Positions 1 to 5,657 of a stretch of 6,442 nt of DNA are shown here, piece by piece. Source of the DNA: an uncultured Erysipelotrichaceae bacterium. Lineage in GTDB: Bacteria; Bacillota_I; Bacilli_A; RF39; UBA660. The stretch is from assembly GCA_902795755.1 (NCBI GenBank), contig CADBMO010000066.1, forward strand, positions 1 to 6,442. Direction: 5' to 3'. The translations under genes were made by a program, and so were the position numbers. A model generated the notes under the pieces. That model was given only the letters and a program-made list of their open reading frames with translations, did no database searches and was not told where the DNA came from. Numbering within the stretch: position 1 is the first letter of the stretch; each line of letters starts with the position of its first letter.

Positions 1-69
1 TGCTGTGTATGTTTGTATATCGTCACCTAAATTTTCAGTTTCATTAAAAAATACTACACCATATTTCAT
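1..69 (-). CDS. Polysaccharide pyruvyl transferase family protein (N-terminal 23 residues only)
   Basis: The gene starts with ATG at 69-67 on the minus strand and runs off the left edge, so only 23 codons are visible. They read MKYGVVFFNETENLGDDIQT followed by YTA. The pattern of a short hydrophobic beta strand followed by N-L-G-D-D-x-Q-T is typical of the N-terminus of polysaccharide pyruvyl transferase family proteins (PF04230-like), which place ketal pyruvate on sugars of surface polysaccharides; many members are of unproven function. The start is well supported: a GGAGGAG Shine-Dalgarno lies 6 nt upstream, and the ATG overlaps the stop of the preceding 403-aa gene as ATGA, which suggests translational coupling. 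It is the fourth gene of the minus-strand operon. The family call rests on very few residues and on context, so it is moderate; the substrate is unknown. Confidence 0.62.
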   Translation of the reverse strand, partial: MKYGVVFFNETENLGDDIQTYTA

Positions 70-1277
70 AACCTACTCCTCCATAGTAAATAGCTAATTA
101 TATTTCTTTGATTCCTATATTTTAATATCCACTTATAATTTGGGTTAGACATAATATAATCTCTATTTTTATAGCATTTTTCTATAATTGCATCCCATAT
201 TTCAATATTTATTGGACTATCTGATGCCTTAGCCTTTAAATACGCAGGTATTTTTGCAATTTCTTCATCCGTTATATCGAACCCATAATCTCTTGGATTA
301 GCACCAACGGATATTAATTCCATAATTGTTAAATAACATTTTTCACAATTACAACAATTAAGTTTTGCTCCTTTATCCATAAAACAAACTCTTAAATTTA
401 CTTTTTCTTTTTTAAAATATTTAACAATATTCTCTACTTTTTCTAGTCTTGTATATTCATATCCACTATGCTTTATCTTACAATCAATAAATTTTACACT
501 TTCATCTATTGTAGGAAATGATCCACAAGTTGCGCCTAAATTTTTTTTATTTAAAGTAGCTGGTATATAATGTTCTTTAATATTATGCAAATATGCAATT
601 GGTGCAACATGACCTAATAATCCAATACCATGTTGAATTCCTCTCCACCAACTATCATTAATTTTCGCTTTTAATAGTTTTTCGGTTAATACATGCTCAT
701 ATATAAATTTTCTAAAGTTTGTCTTTACAAATAGGTTTTTTAATTTTAACTTTTTACCTAAAGAAGTGGCATACTCATTAAGTGATGACCATCCCTCTGT
801 ATTATGATCCCATACATCAGTTCCCCATATTGTAATCAATAGAGGTTTTTGATTTTTTTTCAAGCATTTAACTAATGATAGTGTTGAATCTACTCCACCA
901 CTACAAAATACAGACGTATTTTCTTTCCTTTTCAAAGGCTTATTTGTTATAGTTTTATTAATTGTAACTTTTCCTTTAAATATATTAGTTTCATACATAT
1001 CATTAAATGCTTTTCTTGTCTTATTAATAGATTTAGCATAAGCTTCATCTAATTCATCTATTACTAATTCAGAGTCAGTTAACCAAATAATCGGTAAAAC
1101 GTTACTTATAAATGGTATAACAGCGATTGAATCTGGCACCTTAGTAACATCTTCATAATAATCAACCTTAAAATAGTTATCAAGATTAAAAAACTCTTTT
1201 AACTCATCTGAAACAGTATATTTAATTTCTATTATTGTTTTTGATTTTTTTATTTTTTTAACTACTATCTTTGACAT
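66..1277 (-). CDS. PP-loop ATP-pyrophosphatase-type protein with QueC-like cysteine cluster, 403 aa
   Basis: This is a complete ORF starting at ATG 1277-1275 and ending in TGA. Residues 122-131 (SVFCSGGVDS) form a beta strand plus the PP-loop SGGVDS at 126-131, the ATP-binding signature of the adenine-nucleotide alpha-hydrolase superfamily (asparagine synthetase, QueC/ExsB, NAD and GMP synthetases). Such enzymes adenylate a carbonyl or carboxyl group so that nitrogen or sulfur can be added. Downstream are GTDVWDHN (152-159) and cysteines C298, C308, C309, C311 and C314. C298-x9-C308-x2-C311-x2-C314 resembles the zinc-binding cluster of QueC. The first ~115 residues do not resemble QueC and the protein is much longer than QueC (about 220 aa). 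There is no signal peptide or clear membrane segment, so it is probably cytoplasmic. It lies 9 nt after a glycosyltransferase gene and overlaps a pyruvyl-transferase-like gene, so a role in amidating or otherwise modifying a sugar or glycan precursor is inferred. It is not the WbpG family as far as I can tell, and its substrate is unknown. Confidence 0.8.
   Translation of the reverse strand: MSKIVVKKIKKSKTIIEIKYTVSDELKEFFNLDNYFKVDYYEDVTKVPDSIAVIPFISNVLPIIWLTDSELVIDELDEAYAKSINKTRKAFNDMYETNIFKGKVTINKTITNKPLKRKENTSVFCSGGVDSTLSLVKCLKKNQKPLLITIWGTDVWDHNTEGWSSLNEYATSLGKKLKLKNLFVKTNFRKFIYEHVLTEKLLKAKINDSWWRGIQHGIGLLGHVAPIAYLHNIKEHYIPATLNKKNLGATCGSFPTIDESVKFIDCKIKHSGYEYTRLEKVENIVKYFKKEKVNLRVCFMDKGAKLNCCNCEKCYLTIMELISVGANPRDYGFDITDEEIAKIPAYLKAKASDSPINIEIWDAIIEKCYKNRDYIMSNPNYKWILKYRNQRNIISYLLWRSRL
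76..82 (-). promoter_or_regulatory. Ribosome binding site of the pyruvyl-transferase-like gene
   Basis: The minus strand reads GGAGGAG, then 6 nt (TAGGTT), then ATG. The site lies inside the last codons of the upstream 403-aa gene. It decides the start at 69 and, with the ATGA overlap, supports coupled translation. Confidence 0.75.
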
Positions 1278-1282
1278 ATATA

Positions 1283-1288
1283 CTCCTT
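1283..1288 (-). promoter_or_regulatory. Ribosome binding site of the PP-loop gene
   Basis: AAGGAG on the minus strand lies 5 nt before ATG (1277). Its first two bases are the last two of the TAA stop of the upstream glycosyltransferase gene, so ribosomes ending there sit directly on the next initiation site. Confidence 0.8.
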
Positions 1289-3083
1289 AATTATTTATAA
1301 AATCTTTCACACTTTTTTTAGCCTTTTTATCATAATCTTTTTTCCATGTCTTATATAATGAAATAATTTTATCTTTATTTTTTAAAACATATTCTATTTT
1401 ATTTTTTATCTCTATTATGTTATCTGGTGCATTTACTATTAAATACTTTTCAAGCTCAGTTCCTTCCCAATAATGATGATTATTAGCAGTAATACAAGGA
1501 ACGCCAAGTTCTAAACTTTCAATTGGAAGTAATGGTGCACATTCAACAAATGTAACATAAATATTAATGTCATTTTTAGACATTCTTTTTAATAATACTT
1601 CTCTTTTTATTGGCCTTACTTCACCTATTATATTAGCACCTATCATATTAGCAAATTCTACTGTTTTTTCGGATTTTGGTACACAATCAATCAAATGATT
1701 ATCTATCATACTTGCCGCTGATAGCTGATTATAATAGTTTTTAACCCATCTATCACCAGAAGAATAAAGACCAATCCTTACTTTATTACTTTTTTCGGTT
1801 TTATCAACATAATCCTTTTTGTTTACTGATAAAGTATTCATTACAAATTCACATTTAATGTTTTTTGTTTTATAAAACTCATACATAGTTTTTTTAACAA
1901 ACCCAATTGAATCTATTAATCCATACTTAGAATATTGTAATATCGTTTTTAAAGTTTCCCAATCATATTTTTCAACGTTCATGGCATTGCTTCCGTGCCA
2001 AAGTATTTTTATTCGTTGATTTTGATTAATATCTTTTATTCTTTTTATCAACTCATTCCATGATAAATCAAATGCACTAAATATTATTAATTTAGGTTTT
2101 TTATTAATTATTTCATGCGCATAATAATCGGCTGTATTTGGATTTTCAGTTTTGCTTATTCCTATAACATTTTCAAACATTTCTTTTGTTGCGTATGAAG
2201 TACCTAACCAATCTTTTCTATATATTGTAATTACATCATTGCCTTTAATATTTTTTAATTGTTCATCAATATCGTTCTTATCTATTAAGTATTGTTCTTT
2301 TACTTTTTTATTTCTTTTATGAGCATATAAAGGATACAATAATATTTTATAAACACGTAGCAATTGACGCTTAAAAAATTCTTCTGAATTAATTATAGAA
2401 CCTCCAATTTTATTCCCAAATATTTTATTTATCCTATTAATTTTCTTTTCGTATTTTGGAACCCAACTGGCATCATAATAATGTATCATACAAGTATTAT
2501 CCGTAAATATATTATTACTTCTATCATAAGAAAGTGGGTAAAAATATTCTCTTGGATATATTACTATATCATGCTTTAAATGTTGTATTTCATTTTTACT
2601 CATAACAAATTTATCATCATCAATTAAATCAGTAATAATTTTTGGTATTGCATATGTATATGCGTTTTCTGCATCAAATCCACCACAATTCTTATAATAA
2701 TCTAATAGTTTAGTTGATAGAAAACTATTTTTTTCTTTTTCATACCATACACCTACCGCTATCATACCAGAGTCTTCCATACCCAAAAATGTATCATTTT
2801 TTAATAAGTTATCAATATTCTTTGTAACTTCCATGTCGGTATCAAAATATATTCCACCCATCTCGTTTAAAGCCTTTGTTCTAGCATAATCTGCAACGAA
2901 TGCCCACTTTTTACTTTCATAAGCTTGTTTTATAAAATCACATTCATTCAAATCCACATTTTCTTCAGACCATTTTATGATTTTATAATCTGGTAAATAC
3001 TTTTTCCAACTTTTTATACATTTCTTCGCTAGTTTAGGTAGTGGCTTTCCCCCAAACCAACAATAATGAATATATTTTTGCAT
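1287..3083 (-). CDS. Two-domain glycosyltransferase fusion: GT32-like DXD domain plus GT4-like domain, 598 aa
   Basis: This complete ORF starts at ATG 3083-3081 and ends in TAA. The N-terminal module (about residues 1-230) opens with IHYCWFGGKPLP, has ADYARTKALNEMGGIYFDTD (64-83) with the DXD metal/nucleotide-sugar motif at D81-x-D83, and ends with HYYDASW (201-207). This is the layout of the DXD glycosyltransferases (GT32-like, Gly_transf_sug) common in capsule and teichoic-acid loci. A basic, hydrophobic linker (about 237-263) leads to a second module (about 280-598). There, VRIGLYSSGDRW (435-446) and FVECAPLLPIESLELGVPCI (512-531) look like the C-terminal half of a GT-B enzyme; E514 and E522 give the E-x7-E spacing of GT4 retaining transferases. 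The protein is therefore probably bifunctional, adding two sugars in sequence at the cytoplasmic face. There is no signal peptide. It lies 12 nt after the GH25 gene and 9 nt before the PP-loop gene. Sugar donors and acceptors cannot be read from sequence. Confidence 0.88.
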   Translation of the reverse strand: MQKYIHYCWFGGKPLPKLAKKCIKSWKKYLPDYKIIKWSEENVDLNECDFIKQAYESKKWAFVADYARTKALNEMGGIYFDTDMEVTKNIDNLLKNDTFLGMEDSGMIAVGVWYEKEKNSFLSTKLLDYYKNCGGFDAENAYTYAIPKIITDLIDDDKFVMSKNEIQHLKHDIVIYPREYFYPLSYDRSNNIFTDNTCMIHYYDASWVPKYEKKINRINKIFGNKIGGSIINSEEFFKRQLLRVYKILLYPLYAHKRNKKVKEQYLIDKNDIDEQLKNIKGNDVITIYRKDWLGTSYATKEMFENVIGISKTENPNTADYYAHEIINKKPKLIIFSAFDLSWNELIKRIKDINQNQRIKILWHGSNAMNVEKYDWETLKTILQYSKYGLIDSIGFVKKTMYEFYKTKNIKCEFVMNTLSVNKKDYVDKTEKSNKVRIGLYSSGDRWVKNYYNQLSAASMIDNHLIDCVPKSEKTVEFANMIGANIIGEVRPIKREVLLKRMSKNDINIYVTFVECAPLLPIESLELGVPCITANNHHYWEGTELEKYLIVNAPDNIIEIKNKIEYVLKNKDKIISLYKTWKKDYDKKAKKSVKDFINN

Positions 3084-3088
3084 TTAAT

Positions 3089-3095
3089 CACCTCT
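3089..3095 (-). promoter_or_regulatory. Ribosome binding site of the glycosyltransferase gene
   Basis: AGAGGTG lies 5 nt upstream of ATG 3083 and begins right after the TAA stop of the GH25 gene. It is the same 7-mer used by the GH25 gene, which fits co-expression from one transcript. Confidence 0.8.
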
Positions 3096-5498
3096 TTAAT
3101 GTAAATAACTTATATCAACATTCCCACTTATACCATCTACACTACCTTTACTCGTGTATTGCCATAAATCATATGGCCCTGTATAAGTTAGTTTGTTAGA
3201 CCATTGTGCAATCCATCCCATTTTGCTTTGACAGTAAGGTCCAAACCTATTTTTATAGTGATTTAAATCAGCGTATATTTTAACATTGTATCTATTATTA
3301 TACATGTTTGATACACCTTCTATCCAAACCTTAGCAATTCTATCATACATATCCTTTGAAGTGTTATATGATGAATCTGTAATTACACCATTTTTTTCTA
3401 CCTTCCATTCTTCAATGTCATAATAAATACCAAGTGTTGGATTTAAATCATATTTTTTTAATACGTTTTTGGTTGCATTTAATTCACTATTAGCACCATT
3501 GGTGGTATTTGAATAGCTAAACCAATATATTCCATATGGGATATTATGTTTTTTTACACCTTCTAAATTCTTTTTAAAATAACTATCTTCATTTACCCAA
3601 GAACCGGCTTTAATAATAACACCATAAATACCTGATTTTGCTACCTTTGCCCAGTCAATATTTTTTTGCCATGCACTTACATCAATAACTCTTGTTGTTT
3701 GTTCAATAGGAACAAGTTTCCATTGTTGATTTTTAGAACCATTAAAATTCTTCATATTAACATTTGATGATGGGTTGGCAGATGCCGTAGTCAAATACTT
3801 ATCACCATTATTAGTTGTAATGTAATAATAACCATCAGATGCCTCTTTAAGTATCCATTGTTGATTTAGTGCATTGTGTGATGCATATAATTCAACATTT
3901 GCTCCATCGTTTGTACTACCACCTGAAATATCTAACGATTTTGTAATTGAAGCAACACTGTATATTTTATAATAACCATGTACATCATATACAAATTTCC
4001 ATTTTTGATTATTTCTACCATGAGATGTATAAGATATTATATTAGCACCATCTTTTGCAGTACCACCTTGTACGTCCATAGACATATCAGGATTTACAGC
4101 ACTTATCAATCTATATAATCCATTTCCTACGTTTAAACTTGTAGTAGGATTTGTCTTTCTAAAAACAAATATTTGAGCTTTTGCAGCAATATAATTACCC
4201 AGTAAAAGATCATAACCATTTACTTGTAATGCCTTATTATTTTCTTTTGATATTATCGAATACCTATTATCACTTTTTCTAATAACCCATTTTTGGTTAT
4301 CCGAATCATTATTAGCACCTATTTTTATCCCGTTAGATGTGAATGCTAATGATAAATCATCATTTTTACCAGTATAAATATTATAATATCCATTTCCATC
4401 ATAAACAATATGCCATTTTTGATTTAATCCAGAATGAAGTGTATACATAGATACACTAGTATTATCCTTGAAACTAGAACTACTAATATCAAATACGTTA
4501 TTTATATTTAAACTAGATGATATAAAATAATATCCATTTTCTATTGTTTTAGTACCCGCATTATTAGTTTTAGTTAATTTAAATTTTTGTGTTTCTTTAT
4601 TATTAAAAGTATACATTCTAAGTTTACTACCATCAGCAGTTAAATATCTTTCTCCACAATTAGATATTAAGTAGTAATATCCATCTCCTGCATCCTTAAT
4701 AATCCATTCTTGTGAAAAAATATTTTTCTTATCAAAAATTGCAATTTCATTACCTACGTGCGTACTAGAATTATACACGTTAATAGCTTTAGAATCATTT
4801 AATAAACTAGTAATTTTATAATAACCATCGTTTAAATACTTTATGTTCCATTTTTGATTTTCACCATTATTAACATTAAATAAGTTAATTGAAGTATTGT
4901 TTGTTGTAAGGCTAGATGGTAAATCTATGTTTAAATTAGAATTTACTGATGGAGAAATAGTATATATACCATCTTCCACACTCTTTTCTCCATCATTTTC
5001 TTTTATTAGCTTAAACTTTTGATTTGATCCACCATGATATTGAAATAATATTGTATTTACTCCACCAGCTATTTTTCCGCCTTGTATATCTAGACAATAC
5101 TTTTCATTAATATAAGAACATATAGAATAATTATCTGAGTCAGTATTTTTAATAATCCATCTTTGATTTTTTCCGTTATTATTGTTATATATAGTCATTT
5201 TAGCACTATTTTTAACTATACCAGCAGGTAAATCAATAACATAATTATTATTTAAATAACTACTAATAATATAATAATTGTCTTTTTTTGTTATTCGCCA
5301 CTTTTGATTATCTCTTCCATGTGTATTATATAAAAGAATATTATTTCCACCGTATACTTTTGCACCAGATATATCAAGTGAATAATCTGTATCTATAGAA
5401 CTTGAAATAGTATATATACCATCTTCTAGTGCACTTACATCACTAATAAATAGCAATGAAAAAACAAATGTAATCATAATTGCTATAATCTTTTTCAT
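3096..5498 (-). CDS. Secreted lectin-muramidase: four ricin-type beta-trefoils plus C-terminal GH25 lysozyme domain, 800 aa
   Basis: The predicted role is cleavage of the MurNAc-GlcNAc bond of peptidoglycan outside the cell, with lectin domains for targeting. Numbered from the start at 5498, residues 1-23 are a signal peptide (basic MKK, hydrophobic core, VSA before the predicted cut). Residues about 26-597 hold twelve ricin-type units ending in Q-x-W/F, grouped as four trefoils that open with GIYTISS, GIYTISP, GYYFISS and GLYRLIS. Residues 603-800 are a GH25 domain: VIDVSAWQ (604-611) with the conserved Asp at 606, GIYYDIE (690-696) with the D-x-E catalytic motif (D694, E696), WIAQW (762-766) and a terminal DLWQYTS...VDGISGNVD block. 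There is no LPxTG and no transmembrane anchor. An in-frame ATG at 5516 would give 806 aa, but it abuts the Shine-Dalgarno AGAGGTG that serves the 5498 start, and the shorter form begins with a standard signal peptide. It is the first gene of the operon. A phage endolysin is unlikely given the signal peptide and neighbours. Confidence 0.92.
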   Translation of the reverse strand: MKKIIAIMITFVFSLLFISDVSALEDGIYTISSSIDTDYSLDISGAKVYGGNNILLYNTHGRDNQKWRITKKDNYYIISSYLNNNYVIDLPAGIVKNSAKMTIYNNNNGKNQRWIIKNTDSDNYSICSYINEKYCLDIQGGKIAGGVNTILFQYHGGSNQKFKLIKENDGEKSVEDGIYTISPSVNSNLNIDLPSSLTTNNTSINLFNVNNGENQKWNIKYLNDGYYKITSLLNDSKAINVYNSSTHVGNEIAIFDKKNIFSQEWIIKDAGDGYYYLISNCGERYLTADGSKLRMYTFNNKETQKFKLTKTNNAGTKTIENGYYFISSSLNINNVFDISSSSFKDNTSVSMYTLHSGLNQKWHIVYDGNGYYNIYTGKNDDLSLAFTSNGIKIGANNDSDNQKWVIRKSDNRYSIISKENNKALQVNGYDLLLGNYIAAKAQIFVFRKTNPTTSLNVGNGLYRLISAVNPDMSMDVQGGTAKDGANIISYTSHGRNNQKWKFVYDVHGYYKIYSVASITKSLDISGGSTNDGANVELYASHNALNQQWILKEASDGYYYITTNNGDKYLTTASANPSSNVNMKNFNGSKNQQWKLVPIEQTTRVIDVSAWQKNIDWAKVAKSGIYGVIIKAGSWVNEDSYFKKNLEGVKKHNIPYGIYWFSYSNTTNGANSELNATKNVLKKYDLNPTLGIYYDIEEWKVEKNGVITDSSYNTSKDMYDRIAKVWIEGVSNMYNNRYNVKIYADLNHYKNRFGPYCQSKMGWIAQWSNKLTYTGPYDLWQYTSKGSVDGISGNVDISYLH
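3099..3692 (-). other. GH25 (Chalaropsis-type) muramidase domain
   Basis: Residues 603-800 span the usual length of a GH25 catalytic domain (about 190-200 aa) and carry the DVSxWQ start, the YDIE acidic motif (D694, E696), WIAQW and the WQYTS...G...VD end. The protein stops directly after the domain, so it appears intact and catalytically competent. Confidence 0.9.
3708..5423 (-). repeat. Four ricin-type beta-trefoil repeats (twelve QxW/F units)
   Basis: The trefoils lie at about residues 26-166 (5423-5001), 176-310 (4973-4569), 321-448 (4538-4155) and 459-597 (4124-3708). The Q of each unit is at residues 65, 112, 160; 215, 263, 304; 360, 402, 442; and 498, 546, 591, spaced about 40-48 residues. 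Trefoils 1 to 3 have W, W, F at the third motif position; trefoil 4 has W, W, W. Unit nine is degenerate (AQIF instead of NQKW). Units keeping the D-I/V-x-G-G...NQ-x-W/F pattern expected of a sugar pocket lie in trefoil 1 (first and third units) and trefoil 4 (first and second). The middle trefoils are more diverged. The repeat is a protein-level one; the DNA copies have drifted. Confidence 0.88.
5430..5498 (-). other. Signal peptide of the lectin-muramidase
   Basis: Residues 1-23 show a two-lysine n-region, a hydrophobic stretch (IIAIMITFVFSLLFI) and an A-x-A-like VSA before the mature start LEDG. There is no lipobox cysteine, so a Sec/SPase I substrate is inferred. Confidence 0.85.
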
Positions 5499-5506
5499 AA
5501 TACCAA

Positions 5507-5513
5507 CACCTCT
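5507..5513 (-). promoter_or_regulatory. Ribosome binding site that decides the GH25 gene start
   Basis: AGAGGTG on the minus strand lies 8 nt upstream of ATG 5498. The alternative in-frame ATG at 5516-5514 directly abuts this site and has only AT-rich sequence upstream (no G-rich motif), which argues for the 5498 start. Confidence 0.82.
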
Positions 5514-5555
5514 CATTTATATTATTTATCTTTTTTTCATTTTTACTACATCTTT

Positions 5556-5564
5556 AGTATACCA
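5556..5564 (-). promoter_or_regulatory. Promoter candidate for the minus-strand operon (extended -10)
   Basis: The minus strand reads TGGTATACT, an extended -10 (TGn plus TATACT, one mismatch to TATAAT). No convincing -35 hexamer is visible 16-18 bp upstream, only T-rich sequence, which is acceptable for an extended -10 promoter. Transcription would start near 5549, giving a leader of about 50 nt before ATG 5498. As no gap of more than 12 nt follows in the operon, it probably drives all four minus-strand genes. Confidence 0.6.
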
Positions 5565-5630
5565 TTTTATGGCTTAAAATAAAAGATAAGAAACAAAATT
5601 ATAGTTATTCTTTTAAAAAAAAAATAATGA

Positions 5631-5639
5631 TGTTATAAT
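5631..5639 (+). promoter_or_regulatory. Promoter candidate for the LicD gene (extended -10)
   Basis: The plus strand reads TGTTATAAT, a perfect TATAAT with the extended TGn. The best -35 at 17 bp spacing is a weak TTTTAA (5611-5616), with an A-tract in the spacer. The predicted transcription start is near 5646, at or just before the GAGGT Shine-Dalgarno, so the leader would be only about 12 nt. Confidence 0.6.
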
Positions 5640-5645
5640 TAAATT

Positions 5646-5650
5646 GAGGT
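5646..5650 (+). promoter_or_regulatory. Ribosome binding site of the LicD gene
   Basis: GAGGT lies 7 nt before ATG 5658. No other in-frame start with comparable support was seen. Confidence 0.75.
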
Positions 5651-5657
5651 AAGAAAA

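Larger units (their letters stand above)
5499..5657. promoter_or_regulatory. Divergent intergenic control region
   Basis: These 159 bp separate the two outward-facing genes. They hold both Shine-Dalgarno sites, two outward extended -10 elements about 70 bp apart, an A-tract (5615-5624) and a short inverted repeat CCAT-TTT-ATGG (5562-5572) touching the TGn of the minus-strand promoter. No small ORF with a Shine-Dalgarno and no stem-loop terminator or riboswitch-like structure was recognised. Confidence 0.6.

Noticed and set aside
541..548. Run of eight T (eight A on the coding strand) in the PP-loop gene, with a similar run at 853-860, as possible frameshift or slippage sites
   Set aside because: The reading frame is open and conserved motifs continue on both sides (PP-loop before, cysteine cluster after), and such runs are expected at this base composition.
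66..1277. Annotation of the 403-aa gene as queC (7-cyano-7-deazaguanine synthase)
   Set aside because: It shares the PP-loop and cysteine spacing, but length, N-terminal region and gene context do not fit a queuosine enzyme.
3084..3095. Possible terminator or separate promoter between the GH25 and glycosyltransferase genes
   Set aside because: Only 12 nt separate them, filled by the Shine-Dalgarno and its spacer, so co-transcription is the simpler reading.
3708..5423. CRISPR array or tandem DNA repeat suggested by recurring ccatttttgatt-like strings
   Set aside because: The recurring strings encode the NQKW motif of ricin units in one open frame, at irregular spacing and without identical repeats.
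3096..5498. Prophage endolysin
   Set aside because: GH25 domains occur in phage lysins, but this protein has a signal peptide and four N-terminal lectin domains, and there is no holin or other phage gene nearby.
5499..5516. In-frame upstream ATG (5516) giving a GH25 protein with six extra residues (MRGVGI)
   Set aside because: The extra codons are the Shine-Dalgarno (AGAGGTG) of the ATG at 5498, the upstream ATG has no ribosome site of its own, and the 5498 start gives a normal signal peptide.
5562..5572. CCAT-TTT-ATGG inverted repeat as a transcription terminator
   Set aside because: The stem is only 4 bp with two G-C pairs and lies between divergent starts, not after a gene end; at most it is a weak operator candidate.
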